This document shows, piece by piece, positions 53,906 to 62,745 of a DNA stretch of 64,000 nucleotides. The notes under the pieces were generated by a model. The model did not search any database, had not been told where the DNA came from, and was given only the letters and a program-made list of their open reading frames with translations. A program made the translations under genes and the position numbers. Origin of the DNA: Mycobacterium sp. (GTDB lineage: Bacteria; Actinomycetota; Actinomycetes; Mycobacteriales; Mycobacteriaceae); contig JAKFVT010000059.1 in the NCBI GenBank assembly GCA_021732005.1, positions 248,001 to 312,000 on the forward strand, read 5' to 3'. Each line of letters starts with the position of its first letter. Position 1 is the stretch's first letter.

Positions 53906-55219
53906 ATGGCGCATGCCACAACGAGGGTGATCACGGTAGCGGCGATGAATGTACTCGCCACGGCCGCAATGCATTTCCCGGGTGATCCGCCCCCCGCAGC
54001 GCCGGCGATGCATACCCAGCCGATTGTTCTGACCGCATCGCTGCATCGCGAGTTCGGGACACCCACTCCCAACCGGCTGATCGCGGCCACCGGCGAAACA
54101 GCCTCAGGCACAAACAGATCGATCGCCGAGGTGGGCGTTTCACGCACGGAGCCAGCAGCGCCCAGCACACCGAAGCGGTTCCGGACGGTCAGTGCGGCGG
54201 CGAGCCCATTGACCACCATCCATGCCCGCGTGAGCAGTGTGCACCCCGGTGGACACCCCCAGGCCGCCGCGGTGCCGGCGCCGCCTACCCCGGAGGCCAT
54301 CGCCGGCCAGATCCGCGCGTTCGTCGCTGTCTACATCAGTAACGGCACCGCTGCGCATCCCGACGCAGGGTTGTTGATAGGCAACGGGTTTGACGGCGGG
54401 ACCGGCCAGGACGGTGGCCGTGGCGGCATGCTGTTCGGCAACGGCGGGCGTGGTGGTGACGGGCTGCAGTCGGTCGAGAACGGGAGGGCCGGCAATGGCG
54501 GGAGCGCTGGATTGTTCGGCAACGGCGGCGACGGCGGCCGGGGCGGCGACTTCACCGGCACGCAGGGAACCGCATCCATCGGTCGTCAAGGCGGTAAGGG
54601 CGGCAACGGCGGGCTGCTGATCGGCAACGGAGGTAAGGGTGGCAACGGCGGCACCGGCCAGAACCTCGATACCGGTGGAGCCAACGGTGGCCGCGGTGGA
54701 CAGGGCGGCAACGCCGGGATGTTGGGGCGCGGTGGTGACGGCGGCCAAGGCGGGACGGGAAATGCCGGAACCGGTACCGCTCGCGGAGGAGCGGGCGGCA
54801 ATGGCGGCCGCGCGGGAACCGTCGGAGGCGGCGGTGCGGGCGGCACGGGTGGAAGCGGCTCGAGCAAGGGCAATGCCTTCGGCGGTGACGGGGGCACCGG
54901 GGGAGAAGGCGGACGGATAACCGGTCGGGGCGGCGATGGCGGAACCGGCGGTGCAGCCGGAAGCAATGTCGTCACCAGCACAGCCACCGGTGGCCACGGT
55001 GGTAACGGCGGCGACAGCCATGGGATTCGCCAGACCGGCGGCGCCGGCGGCCAGGGCGGCAACGCTCAGTCACTTCCGGGTACCGGCATCGGCGGCGACG
55101 GTGGCAGCACCGGCCGCAGTGGGCCCGGCGGTGGGCGAGGCCCGGCCGGACTGGGCGGGGAGGGCGTCGGGAGCACCCCGGGCAGCCATAACGGCAACGC
55201 GGGCGCAGGCGCCCCGTAG
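53906..55219 (+). CDS. PGRS-type glycine-rich protein lacking a PE domain
   Basis: 437 residues from ATG 53906 (GGAAGG just upstream); an upstream GTG at 53858 would add 16 residues. The N-terminal part begins with a signal-like helix (ATTRVITVAAMNVLATAAM) and a Pro/Thr-rich linker. Near residue 150 a segment DAGLLIGNGFDGGTGQDGG resembles the GRPLIGNG junction of PE_PGRS proteins, and the remaining 280 residues are GGxGG/GNGG repeats. No PE domain (about 100 residues, with Pro-Glu) precedes it. PGRS tails bind calcium and lie at the cell surface in slow growers. The product is probably exported by the Sec route, unlike PE_PGRS. Confidence 0.75.
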   Translation: MAHATTRVITVAAMNVLATAAMHFPGDPPPAAPAMHTQPIVLTASLHREFGTPTPNRLIAATGETASGTNRSIAEVGVSRTEPAAPSTPKRFRTVSAAASPLTTIHARVSSVHPGGHPQAAAVPAPPTPEAIAGQIRAFVAVYISNGTAAHPDAGLLIGNGFDGGTGQDGGRGGMLFGNGGRGGDGLQSVENGRAGNGGSAGLFGNGGDGGRGGDFTGTQGTASIGRQGGKGGNGGLLIGNGGKGGNGGTGQNLDTGGANGGRGGQGGNAGMLGRGGDGGQGGTGNAGTGTARGGAGGNGGRAGTVGGGGAGGTGGSGSSKGNAFGGDGGTGGEGGRITGRGGDGGTGGAAGSNVVTSTATGGHGGNGGDSHGIRQTGGAGGQGGNAQSLPGTGIGGDGGSTGRSGPGGGRGPAGLGGEGVGSTPGSHNGNAGAGAP

Positions 55220-55226
55220 CCCTGCG

Positions 55227-55916
55227 CTACGAGGAGCGAGGGCCGCGCTTGCTGCCGCCCTTGCCGGCCGCCGCCGCGGCGGATGCGGTCGGTTTTTTGG
55301 CGCCGCGGACTTTCGCAGAGCCAGGAGTAGAAGTGGTCCGGCCGCTCGATGCCGTGGAGCGCCCGGTGCCGCCGGCGGCCCTGGTGGTGGGTGTCGCGAC
55401 ATGGCTGGCCGGCTTGACCCGCGCCTGCGCCGAGGCCGGGCCGCTGCAACTCTGGCCGGCGAAACAGACCGGGAACTTCGGCACTCTCGGGACGTGGAAG
55501 ACCCTCAGCACCGGATTGACGAGGTTGGCGAATCCGTTCCAGGCGTAGGCGGTCGCGGCGAAGGCCACAACAAGGCCGCTGAGCCCGATGGCCGCCAGGC
55601 CGGGGCCAGGGCCCAGACCGAGGCTGTTGAGGTACTGCAGGATCGACGCCGCGAACGCGAGGAAGTCCGGGGGCGCGGTGGTGTCGTTGGCGGTCTGGCT
55701 CGACGATGCCGAGCGGGGTGCGGGCCCGGGCGCGGGCACGGTGGCGGGGGTGCTGACGTCGGCCACATCGACGGACGCCAATGCGACCGCATGAACTTCT
55801 TTGCGGGGGAGCGCGACGTTCGGCGGCGCTGCCACCACACCGAGGGCAAGGATTCCGGCGGCGGCCGCCGCGGCGTACGGACGAATGACCCTGCTCTGGA
55901 TTTCTGGGCGCATCAT
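55227..55916 (-). CDS. Exported protein with basic C-terminus, unknown function
   Basis: 229 residues from ATG 55916 (ATG 55913 equally good, after AAAGG). A signal sequence is seen (RPYAAAAAAGILALGVVAAPP). A Thr/Pro-rich linker leads to a helical segment with a possible membrane stretch (LAAIGLSGLVVAFAATAYAW). Then come two cysteines (FPVCFAGQSCSG) and a Ser/Thr/Lys-rich tail with KKP and KGGSKRGPRSS. The design recalls the proteins at 1785-2678 and 2799-3377. It is convergent with the PGRS-like gene. No family recognised. Confidence 0.6.
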   Translation of the reverse strand: MMRPEIQSRVIRPYAAAAAAGILALGVVAAPPNVALPRKEVHAVALASVDVADVSTPATVPAPGPAPRSASSSQTANDTTAPPDFLAFAASILQYLNSLGLGPGPGLAAIGLSGLVVAFAATAYAWNGFANLVNPVLRVFHVPRVPKFPVCFAGQSCSGPASAQARVKPASHVATPTTRAAGGTGRSTASSGRTTSTPGSAKVRGAKKPTASAAAAAGKGGSKRGPRSS

Positions 55917-56050
55917 CACCTTTGGTCGTCGGCCACGAACAGCGAATCGATCATGACACCGGCGCATCGGCGCGGAGTTGATTTCCCGAACAATATTTGC
56001 GCACCCGTCAGTCCAGTTTGGGCGCTCACCGAATTGGACATGATGGGACG

Positions 56051-56761
56051 GTGAAACTGCTTCCGACACCCGACGTGACGCTCACCGACTCTGACGTCGA
56101 AGACGCACTGGGTCGGGCCGTCGCGGTCATCAATCCGCTGCTCGACGTGTTGTGGTGGACCGACCCGCTCGGAATCAAGCGGCAAGACCCCCCGAACGTC
56201 GTCTCCCGGGTCCTCAACGCTGCCGACGTGCCCGGCACCCTGGCGTGGGACGACCTGGACACCGACGACCGGATCGCGTGGTGGGTATGGCGGGTCGGGG
56301 CGCTGAACACCGTCGTGGTGGCGGTGCCCGGCCTGCTGGGAGTCATCGGACGACGCCTTCCGATTCAGGATCTCCTCGGCTTCGCCAACCAGGCCATCGT
56401 GCTGTGCGCCGTGGCCCGCGAACTGGGCGTCACCGACTATCGGCGGCAGACCCGGATGCTCGCCTCGGTGCTGTGCGAGCGGGATCTCGCGGTCGTGGTG
56501 CACGACCCGGACCGGGCCTCTGCCATGGCGATCCCGTTCACCCCGCAGGGCATCGCCTCAGCGGTCTGGAAGTTGGTCGGTGTCCTCGACGCCGTCGGCG
56601 ACGAGCTCGGCAAGCGGCCGCACTCACGGGCGCCGTTCCGGTACGTGGCCATGCTGCCCGGCCTCGGCGCGGTGGCCTCGTACCTCGGCGAAATCGGTGC
56701 GCTGTCCCGGGCCGCCAAGCAGGGGCAAAAATGGCTGGAACAGCAAAAACCGCTCACATAG
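56051..56761 (+). CDS. Conserved hypothetical protein with membrane-like helices
   Basis: 236 residues from GTG 56051. It is helical with LLDVLWWTDPLGIKRQDPP near the start, then IAWWVWRVGALNTVVVAVPGL, a middle DYRRQTRMLASVLCERDL, and a last helix pair (GLGAVASYLGEIGALSRA). The Trp-rich front and amphipathic helices suggest membrane association without a clear full span count. It sits just before tRNA-Gly and reads toward it. I do not recognise the family. Confidence 0.65.
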   Translation: MKLLPTPDVTLTDSDVEDALGRAVAVINPLLDVLWWTDPLGIKRQDPPNVVSRVLNAADVPGTLAWDDLDTDDRIAWWVWRVGALNTVVVAVPGLLGVIGRRLPIQDLLGFANQAIVLCAVARELGVTDYRRQTRMLASVLCERDLAVVVHDPDRASAMAIPFTPQGIASAVWKLVGVLDAVGDELGKRPHSRAPFRYVAMLPGLGAVASYLGEIGALSRAAKQGQKWLEQQKPLT

Positions 56762-56771
56762 GGCGGTTCGG

Positions 56772-56845
56772 TGGAGCGGGCGACGGGAATCGAACCCGCG
56801 TAATCAGTTTGGAAGACTGAGGCTCTACCATTGAGCTACGCCCGC
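56772..56845 (-). tRNA. tRNA-Gly (anticodon TCC)
   Basis: On the minus strand GCGGGCG pairs with CGCCCGC, with discriminator T and encoded CCA. The anticodon loop CTTCCAA gives TCC for glycine; the stem TCAGT/ACTGA and the T arm CGGG-TTCGATT-CCCG are regular. It is next to the divergent tRNA-Pro, as in M. tuberculosis beside tig. Confidence 0.95.
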
Positions 56846-56978
56846 GTGTTTGCGCGAGCCCAAATGTACCGGTCGACCTGATCAAATCCGAATCGACCCA
56901 CCTGGAAGCGCTTCGCCGAGGTCGATTGCCGCTGAGCAGGCATCGGGCCGTAGGATTCGGGCGCAAGAAATACAGCAC

Positions 56979-57052
56979 CGGGGTGTAGCGCAGCTTGGTA
57001 GCGCATCCGCTTTGGGAGCGGAAGGCCGCAGGTTCAAATCCTGTCACCCCGA
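56979..57052 (+). tRNA. tRNA-Pro (anticodon TGG)
   Basis: CGGGGTG pairs with CACCCCG and the discriminator is A; CCA is not encoded. The anticodon stem TCCGC/GCGGA encloses TTTGGGA, so the anticodon is TGG. The T arm reads GCAGG-TTCAAAT-CCTGT with a final wobble pair. It is directly upstream of tig. Confidence 0.95.
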
Positions 57053-57104
57053 CACGCCCAACGAAGTCCCGCACGAGAACAAGACTGAACCGAGGAGTAC
57101 CGCC

Positions 57105-58544
57105 GTGAAGAGCACCGTCGAGAAGTTGAGCCCGACCCGGGTTCGCATCAATGTGGAGGTGCCCTTCACGGAATTGCAGCCCGACTTCGACCGGGCCTAC
57201 AAGGAGCTCGCCAAGCAGGTCCGGCTGCCCGGCTTCCGCCCCGGCAAGGCGCCGGCCAAGCTGCTCGAGGCCCGTATCGGCCGCGGTGCGGTGCTCGAGC
57301 AGGTCGTCAACGACGCGCTGCCCAGCCGCTACAGCGAAGCCGTCACCGCCACTGAGGTGACGCCGCTGGGCCAGCCCGAGATCGAGGTCACCAAGATCGA
57401 GGACGGCGAAGAACTGGTGTTCACCGCCGAGGTCGATGTGCGGCCCGAGATCGAACTCCCCGATCTGAGCGCGCTCACGATCGAGGTCGAGGCGATCGAG
57501 ATCAACGACGACGAAGTCGACGCCGAACTGGAGTCGCTGCGCGCCCGTTTCGGCACCCTCAAGGGCGTCGAGCGGCCAGCCCAGACCGGCGACTTCGTGT
57601 CGATCGATCTGTCCGCCACGGTCAACGGCGAAGACCTTCCCGACGCCGCCACCGAAGGACTCTCCCACGAGGTGGGCTCCGGTCAGCTGATCGACGGCCT
57701 CGACGACGCCATCGTCGGGTTGGCCGAAGGTGAGTCGAAGGTCTTCACCACCAAGCTGGCCGCCGGCGAGCACGCCGGTGCCGACGCCGAGGTCACCGTC
57801 ACCGTCAAGTCGATCAAGGAGCGCGAGCTTCCCGAGGCCGACGACGAATTCGCCCAGCTGGCAAGCGAGTTCGACACCATCGACGAGCTGCGCGAGAACC
57901 TCGTCGAGCAGGTCAAGCGCGTCAAGCGCATCCAGCAGGCCGAGAAGATCCGCGACAACGCCCTCGAGCTGCTGCTGGAGAAGACCGAGGTCCCGCTGCC
58001 CGAGGCGATCGTGCAGGCCCAGGTCGACCAGACCGTGCACAACGCGATCCACGGCCTCGACCACGACGAGGACAAATTCGCGGAGACGCTCGAAGCTGAG
58101 GGCAGCTCGCGCGAGAAGTTCGACGCCGAGACCCGCGAGGCCGCCGAGAAGGCCGTCAAGACGCAGCTGCTGATGGACGCCATCGCCGACGACCTCGACA
58201 TCCAGGTCGGTCAGAACGATCTGACCGAGCGGCTGGTGCTGATGTCGCGGCAGTACGGCATCGAGCCGGCGCAGCTGCTGCAGATCCTGCAGCAGAACAA
58301 CCAGCTGCCTGCGATGTTCGCCGACGTGCGCCGTGGCCTGACCGTCGCCGCGGTGGTCGAGGCGGCCACCGTCACCGACAGCGAGGGCAACGTCGTCGAC
58401 ACCGCCGAGTTCTTCGGCCCGCCGCCCGGAGCCGAGGACGACGAAGTGGTGGCCGACGCTGACGACGTCAACGTCGACGAGGTCGCCGAAGACGCCGAGG
58501 CCGTCGAGAAGGACGTTGAACAGCAAGCCGAGAAGTCCGAATAA
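57105..58544 (+). CDS. tig: Trigger factor, ribosome-associated chaperone and peptidyl-prolyl isomerase
   Basis: 479 residues from GTG 57105, with GAGGAG at the usual distance. The N-terminal ribosome-binding signature is VRLPGFRPGKAPAKLL (about 48-63). The PPIase FKBP-like domain covers roughly 160-245 and includes GDFVSIDLSATVNG and LIDGLDDAIVGLAEGES. The C-terminal chaperone arms are helical, and the extreme C-terminus is unusually acidic (VVADADDVNVDEVAEDAEA). It receives nascent chains and lies upstream of the Clp protease genes, as in M. tuberculosis (Rv2462c). Confidence 0.95.
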   Translation: MKSTVEKLSPTRVRINVEVPFTELQPDFDRAYKELAKQVRLPGFRPGKAPAKLLEARIGRGAVLEQVVNDALPSRYSEAVTATEVTPLGQPEIEVTKIEDGEELVFTAEVDVRPEIELPDLSALTIEVEAIEINDDEVDAELESLRARFGTLKGVERPAQTGDFVSIDLSATVNGEDLPDAATEGLSHEVGSGQLIDGLDDAIVGLAEGESKVFTTKLAAGEHAGADAEVTVTVKSIKERELPEADDEFAQLASEFDTIDELRENLVEQVKRVKRIQQAEKIRDNALELLLEKTEVPLPEAIVQAQVDQTVHNAIHGLDHDEDKFAETLEAEGSSREKFDAETREAAEKAVKTQLLMDAIADDLDIQVGQNDLTERLVLMSRQYGIEPAQLLQILQQNNQLPAMFADVRRGLTVAAVVEAATVTDSEGNVVDTAEFFGPPPGAEDDEVVADADDVNVDEVAEDAEAVEKDVEQQAEKSE

Positions 58545-58549
58545 CGCCG

Positions 58550-58588
58550 ACAGCGAAAGCGCACTCTCCCGGGAGTGCGCTCCGCTGT
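58550..58588 (+). terminator. Strong hairpin after tig
   Basis: AGCGCACTC (58558-58566) and GAGTGCGCT (58573-58581) form a nine-pair stem around TCCCGG. Outer arms ACAGCG (58550-58555) and CGCTGT (58583-58588) extend it after a small internal loop. There is no T-run, common for actinobacterial terminators. It begins six bases after the tig stop and would partly separate tig from clpP1. Confidence 0.7.
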
Positions 58589-58640
58589 GGGTTCGTTAGG
58601 GTCGGGTAGAACCAAGTCCGTAGAAAGCAGGTATCAAGTC

Positions 58641-59237
58641 GTGACTCATATGCGTTCGGGCGCGCCAGGGCTGAACCTCACTGACTCGGTGTACGAGCGA
58701 TTGCTCGCCGAGCGCATCATCTTCCTGGGGTCCCAGGTCGATGACGACATCGCCAATCGGTTGTGCGCGCAGATCCTTCTGCTGGCCGCCGAGGATCCGA
58801 CCAAGGACATCAACCTCTACATCAACTCGCCCGGTGGCTCGATCAGCGCCGGCATGGCGATCTACGACACCATGGTGCTCGCGCCGTGTGATGTCGCCAC
58901 CTATGCGATGGGCATGGCCGCCTCGATGGGCGAGTTCCTGCTCGCGGCGGGCACCAAGGGCAAGCGCTACGCGCTGCCGCACGCCCGCATCCTGATGCAC
59001 CAGCCGCTGGGCGGGATCACCGGCGGCGCGGCCGACATCGCCATCCAGGCTGAGCAGTTCGCGCTCATCAAGAGGGAGATGTTCCGGCTCAACGCCGAGT
59101 TCACCGGCCAGACGATCGAGCGCATCGAGGCCGATTCCGACCGTGACCGCTGGTTCACGGCTCAGGAAGCGCTGGAGTACGGCTTCGTCGACCACATCAT
59201 CACCCACGCGAACTTCAACGGAGTGACCAATGCCTGA
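58641..59237 (+). CDS. clpP1: ATP-dependent Clp protease proteolytic subunit 1
   Basis: 198 residues from GTG 58641 (ATG 58650 also possible). The catalytic Ser is in MGMAASMGEFLL and the His in RILMHQPLGG; LYINSPGGSISAGMAIYDTM is a typical ClpP motif. The short N-terminus is processed in mycobacteria. ClpP1 forms a mixed tetradecamer with ClpP2 and acts with ClpX or ClpC1; it is essential in M. tuberculosis. Its stop overlaps the start of clpP2 by eight bases. Confidence 0.96.
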   Translation: MTHMRSGAPGLNLTDSVYERLLAERIIFLGSQVDDDIANRLCAQILLLAAEDPTKDINLYINSPGGSISAGMAIYDTMVLAPCDVATYAMGMAASMGEFLLAAGTKGKRYALPHARILMHQPLGGITGGAADIAIQAEQFALIKREMFRLNAEFTGQTIERIEADSDRDRWFTAQEALEYGFVDHIITHANFNGVTNA

Positions 59238-59901
59238 TACAACTCCCTTTTCCCAGGCAGAGCAGACCTATCGAGGCACTGCGCCTACGGCCCGCTACAT
59301 CCTGCCGTCGTTCGTCGAGCACTCCAGCTGGGGCGTGAAGGAATCCAACCCCTACAACAAGCTGTTCGAGGAACGCATCATCTTCCTCGGCGTGCAGGTC
59401 GACGACGCCTCGGCCAACGACATCATGGCGCAGCTGCTGGTGCTGGAGTCGCTCGATCCCGACCGTGACATCACCATGTACATCAACTCCCCGGGTGGCT
59501 CGTTCACCTCGCTGATGGCGATCTACGACACCATGCAGTACGTCCGGGCCGACATCCAGACCGTGTGCCTGGGCCAGGCCGCCTCGGCCGCCGCGGTCCT
59601 GCTGGCCGCCGGTACCCCCGGTAAGCGGCTCGCGCTGCCGAACGCCCGGATCCTCATTCATCAGCCGTCGCTCGGCGGGGTGATCCAGGGTCAGTTCTCC
59701 GATCTGGAAATCCAGGCCGCCGAGATCGAGCGGATGCGCACCTTGATGGAGGAGACACTGGCGCGTCACACCGGCAAGGACGCCGCGGTCATCCGCAAGG
59801 ACACCGACCGCGACAAGATTCTCACCGCCGCGGACGCCAAGGAGTACGGCATCATCGACACGGTTCTGGAATACCGGAAGCTGTCGGCCCAGAACGCTTG
59901 A
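59230..59901 (+). CDS. clpP2: ATP-dependent Clp protease proteolytic subunit 2
   Basis: 223 residues from ATG 59230. The catalytic Ser is in LGQAASAAAVLLAAG, the His in RILIHQPSLGG, and the oligomer motif is MYINSPGGSFTSLMAIYDTM. The N-terminal extension of about 12 residues is typical of ClpP2. It pairs with ClpP1, and it is the ring contacted by ClpX or ClpC1. The eight-base overlap ensures balanced synthesis. Confidence 0.96.
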   Translation: MPDTTPFSQAEQTYRGTAPTARYILPSFVEHSSWGVKESNPYNKLFEERIIFLGVQVDDASANDIMAQLLVLESLDPDRDITMYINSPGGSFTSLMAIYDTMQYVRADIQTVCLGQAASAAAVLLAAGTPGKRLALPNARILIHQPSLGGVIQGQFSDLEIQAAEIERMRTLMEETLARHTGKDAAVIRKDTDRDKILTAADAKEYGIIDTVLEYRKLSAQNA

Positions 59902-60356
59902 TGATGGTGTCTGCCGGGCCCACCCGGCGGCATCCGATGTTCGCGCCCGCCGCGGCCCTCTGGGTCGCGGCGTTCGCGTCGAGGCCGCCGTTCCGTTCGG
60001 GTTCGCGCTCGGCGAATCCGCGCTCGGCGGATCTGGCTGAGCGACCAACCGCCGCCACAAGTCCGGACGGTACCGTGGGGAACGGCGAACACCAGGACGA
60101 AACTCCACGGTCGGCGCAGCTCAACGCCTCTCGGTTCGGTAACAGCGGCGACACGCCAAAAACACGGCAGCGCGTTCCGAGGCGACGAGAGCGGCGTCAG
60201 GGGATATGTTCACCATCACGCACGAATACCACTGACGCGATTCGTCTTTATCTGTCGCACCGCGGCGGAGCAAGCGGGTAGCGTCGGGACAGAGCCCAAC
60301 GCGGACTTGATAGCAACGATCGAAGACCCGGCGAAGGAAAGTAGGACCCCACCACC
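59902..60356. other. 455-bp gap between clpP2 and clpX
   Basis: No frame here is supported as a gene. GCCGGG (59913-59918) and CCCGGC (59923-59928) make a compact hairpin 12 bases after the clpP2 stop, probably a terminator. The stretch from about 60190 to 60356 should hold the clpX promoter, but I could not fix its boxes. A GAAGGAAAG ribosome site lies at about 60333-60341 before the clpX ATG. In M. tuberculosis two other genes sit at this place. Confidence 0.5.
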
Positions 60357-61637
60357 ATGGCGCGTATCGGAGACGGCGGTGACCTGCTGAAGTGCTCGTT
60401 CTGCGGTAAGAGTCAGAAGCAGGTGAAGAAGCTCATCGCGGGTCCGGGCGTCTACATCTGCGACGAGTGCATCGACCTCTGCAACGAGATCATCGAAGAG
60501 GAGTTGGCCGACGCCGACGACGTCAAACTCGATGAGCTGCCCAAGCCGGCCGAGATCCGCGAGTTCCTGGAGAACTACGTCATCGGGCAAGACACCGCCA
60601 AGCGCACGCTGGCCGTCGCCGTCTACAACCACTACAAGCGCATCCAGGCACAGGAGAAGCACCGTGACTCCCGCGCCGAGCCGGTGGAGCTGGCCAAGTC
60701 GAATATCTTGATGCTCGGCCCGACCGGCTGCGGCAAGACCTACCTGGCGCAGACGCTGGCCAAGATGCTCAACGTGCCGTTCGCGATCGCCGACGCCACC
60801 GCGCTGACCGAAGCCGGGTATGTGGGCGAGGACGTCGAGAACATTCTGCTCAAGCTGATCCAGGCCGCCGACTACGACGTGAAGCGCGCCGAGACCGGCA
60901 TCATCTACATCGACGAGGTCGACAAGATCGCCCGCAAGAGCGAGAACCCGTCGATCACGCGTGATGTGTCCGGCGAGGGTGTGCAGCAGGCGCTGCTGAA
61001 GATCCTCGAGGGCACGCAGGCATCGGTTCCGCCGCAGGGCGGCCGCAAGCATCCGCATCAGGAGTTCATCCAGATCGACACCACCAACGTGCTGTTCATC
61101 GTTGCGGGTGCGTTCGCCGGGCTGGAGAAGATCGTCTCCGACCGTGTCGGCAAGCGCGGTCTGGGCTTCGGTGCCGAGGTGAAGTCCAAGGCCGAGATCG
61201 ACACCCAGGACCACTTCGCCGAGGTGATGCCCGAGGATCTGATCAAGTTCGGGCTGATCCCGGAGTTCATCGGTCGTCTGCCGGTGGTGGCCTCGGTGAC
61301 GAACCTGGACAAGGAATCGCTGGTGCAGATCCTGTCCCAGCCGAAGAACGCCTTGGTCAAGCAGTACACCCGGTTGTTCGAGATGGACGGTGTCGAGCTC
61401 GAGTTCGCCGACGATGCTCTCGATGCCATCGCCGATCAGGCGATCCATCGTGGCACCGGTGCCCGCGGTCTGCGCGCGATCATGGAAGAAGTCCTCCTGC
61501 CGGTGATGTACGACATCCCCAGCCGCGACGACGTCGCCAAGGTCGTGGTGACCAAGGAGACCGTCCAGGACAACGTGCTGCCGACGATCGTGCCGCGCAA
61601 GCCGGCGCGTCCCGAGCGCCGCGACAAGTCCGCCTAG
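60357..61637 (+). CDS. clpX: ATP-dependent Clp protease ATP-binding subunit ClpX
   Basis: 426 residues. The N-terminal zinc finger is CSFCGKS with YICDECIDLC. The AAA+ domain has Walker A LGPTGCGKT, Walker B GIIYIDEVDKIA, sensor 1 LFIVAGAF and sensor 2 TGARGLRAIMEE. It unfolds tagged proteins and feeds them to ClpP1P2. It is normal in length and position (Rv2457c). The usual IGF/LGF loop for ClpP docking appears as RGLGFGAEV. Confidence 0.96.
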   Translation: MARIGDGGDLLKCSFCGKSQKQVKKLIAGPGVYICDECIDLCNEIIEEELADADDVKLDELPKPAEIREFLENYVIGQDTAKRTLAVAVYNHYKRIQAQEKHRDSRAEPVELAKSNILMLGPTGCGKTYLAQTLAKMLNVPFAIADATALTEAGYVGEDVENILLKLIQAADYDVKRAETGIIYIDEVDKIARKSENPSITRDVSGEGVQQALLKILEGTQASVPPQGGRKHPHQEFIQIDTTNVLFIVAGAFAGLEKIVSDRVGKRGLGFGAEVKSKAEIDTQDHFAEVMPEDLIKFGLIPEFIGRLPVVASVTNLDKESLVQILSQPKNALVKQYTRLFEMDGVELEFADDALDAIADQAIHRGTGARGLRAIMEEVLLPVMYDIPSRDDVAKVVVTKETVQDNVLPTIVPRKPARPERRDKSA

Positions 61638-61655
61638 GCGTCGTACCGTCTCTAC

Positions 61656-61913
61656 ATGAAGAGACTCCGCCACCGATCCGCGGTGGCCGCGGTAGCCGTC
61701 ACTGTGGGCATGCTGGGCATCACCACGGCCTGTAGCCCGAACGAGAAGCCCGCGCCGACGACCAGCACGACGACGACCACCACCACGCCCCCCAGCAGCA
61801 GTGTGCCGCCCTCGCCGACGGAAAAGGGCTCGGATGGCGGCGGACCGAACAGCTTCTCGCCGACTGTGAAGGCCCCACCGCCGCCGACTGCGGTTCCGGG
61901 GAACAACAACTGA
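61656..61913 (+). CDS. Small lipoprotein
   Basis: 85 residues from ATG 61656. The signal has a basic start (MKRLRHRS), a hydrophobic stretch and the lipobox GITTAC, so lipidation at Cys26 is likely. What remains is a low-complexity Thr/Pro/Ser tail (SPTEKGSDGGGPN, PTVKAPPPPTAVPG), with no folded domain. Role unknown. It lies 18 bases after clpX, probably on the same transcript, and is convergent with fdhD. Confidence 0.8.
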   Translation: MKRLRHRSAVAAVAVTVGMLGITTACSPNEKPAPTTSTTTTTTTPPSSSVPPSPTEKGSDGGGPNSFSPTVKAPPPPTAVPGNNN

Positions 61914-61920
61914 CGCACGG

Positions 61921-62745
61921 TCAGTGGCGGATGCGGTCGGCCCGACTGTAGACGTTCATCGATTCCCCACGCAGGAACGCGACCAGCGTCAGCCCCGACT
62001 GGGTGGCGAGGTCGACGGCCAGTGAGGACGGCGCGGACACCGCGGCCAGCACCGGGATGCCGGCCATCACCGCCTTCTGGGTCAGCTCGAATGATGCGCG
62101 GCCGCTGACCAGCAGCACCGTGCCGCTGAGCGGGATGTGATTGGCCTCCAGCGCCCACCCGATGACCTTGTCGACGGCGTTGTGCCGGCCGACGTCCTCG
62201 CGGACGGCCAGCAGGGTGCCGCCCGTCGTGAACAGTGCTGCCCCGTGCAGTCCGCCGGTGCTGGCGAAAACCTTTTGCGCCGAGCGCAGTTGGTCCGGCA
62301 TCGCGGTCAGCACCGAAGCCTCGACCGTCGACGGGTCGTCGCCGGGGGAGTGCTGGCTGGTCAGCCGCACCGCGTCGATCGAGGCCTTGCCGCACACCCC
62401 GCACGACGAGGTGGTGTAGAAGTTTCGGGTCACGTCGACGTCCGGCATCGGCACACCGGGGCGCAGCGTCACGTCGAGGACGTTGTAGGTGTTCACCCCG
62501 TCGGCCTCCGCGCCGCGGCAGTACCGCACGGTGAGCACGTCGTCGCGATGGGCGATGACTCCCTCGGTCAGCAGAAAGCCCTGTGCCAGTTCTACATCGG
62601 ACCCCGGCGTTCGCATGGTGACCGTCAGCGGTGTCCCGTTCACCCGGATCTCCAGCGGCTCCTCGACCACCAGGGTCTCCGGACGTTCGGTGGCGGTGCC
62701 GTCATAGACGTGACTGGCCCGCCGGCGGGCGGTCACCCGGCCCAT
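61921..62745 (-). CDS. fdhD: FdhD, sulphurtransferase for formate dehydrogenase activation
   Basis: 274 residues. The motif SSCGVCGKAS with its two active cysteines is diagnostic; the N-terminus has the VVEEPLEIRVNGTPLTVTMR and the C-terminus SGRASFELTQKAVMAGIPVLAAVSAPS. FdhD transfers sulphur onto the molybdenum cofactor of formate dehydrogenases. It begins within the end of the upstream oxidoreductase gene (13-base overlap), so it serves that enzyme. Confidence 0.94.
   Translation of the reverse strand: MGRVTARRRASHVYDGTATERPETLVVEEPLEIRVNGTPLTVTMRTPGSDVELAQGFLLTEGVIAHRDDVLTVRYCRGAEADGVNTYNVLDVTLRPGVPMPDVDVTRNFYTTSSCGVCGKASIDAVRLTSQHSPGDDPSTVEASVLTAMPDQLRSAQKVFASTGGLHGAALFTTGGTLLAVREDVGRHNAVDKVIGWALEANHIPLSGTVLLVSGRASFELTQKAVMAGIPVLAAVSAPSSLAVDLATQSGLTLVAFLRGESMNVYSRADRIRH

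Noticed and set aside
54140..55021. Long antisense frames over the PGRS-like gene
   Set aside because: Glycine repeats create open frames on the opposite strand (Pro/Ala-rich); the plus-strand repeat pattern is the real one.
58588..58640. ClgR operator before clpP1
   Set aside because: Known ClgR-type CGC-N5-GCG dyad was not found in the short gap, so no site is claimed.
59898..60281. 127-residue frame between clpP2 and clpX
   Set aside because: Composition is that of non-coding high-GC DNA; no ribosome site or motif.
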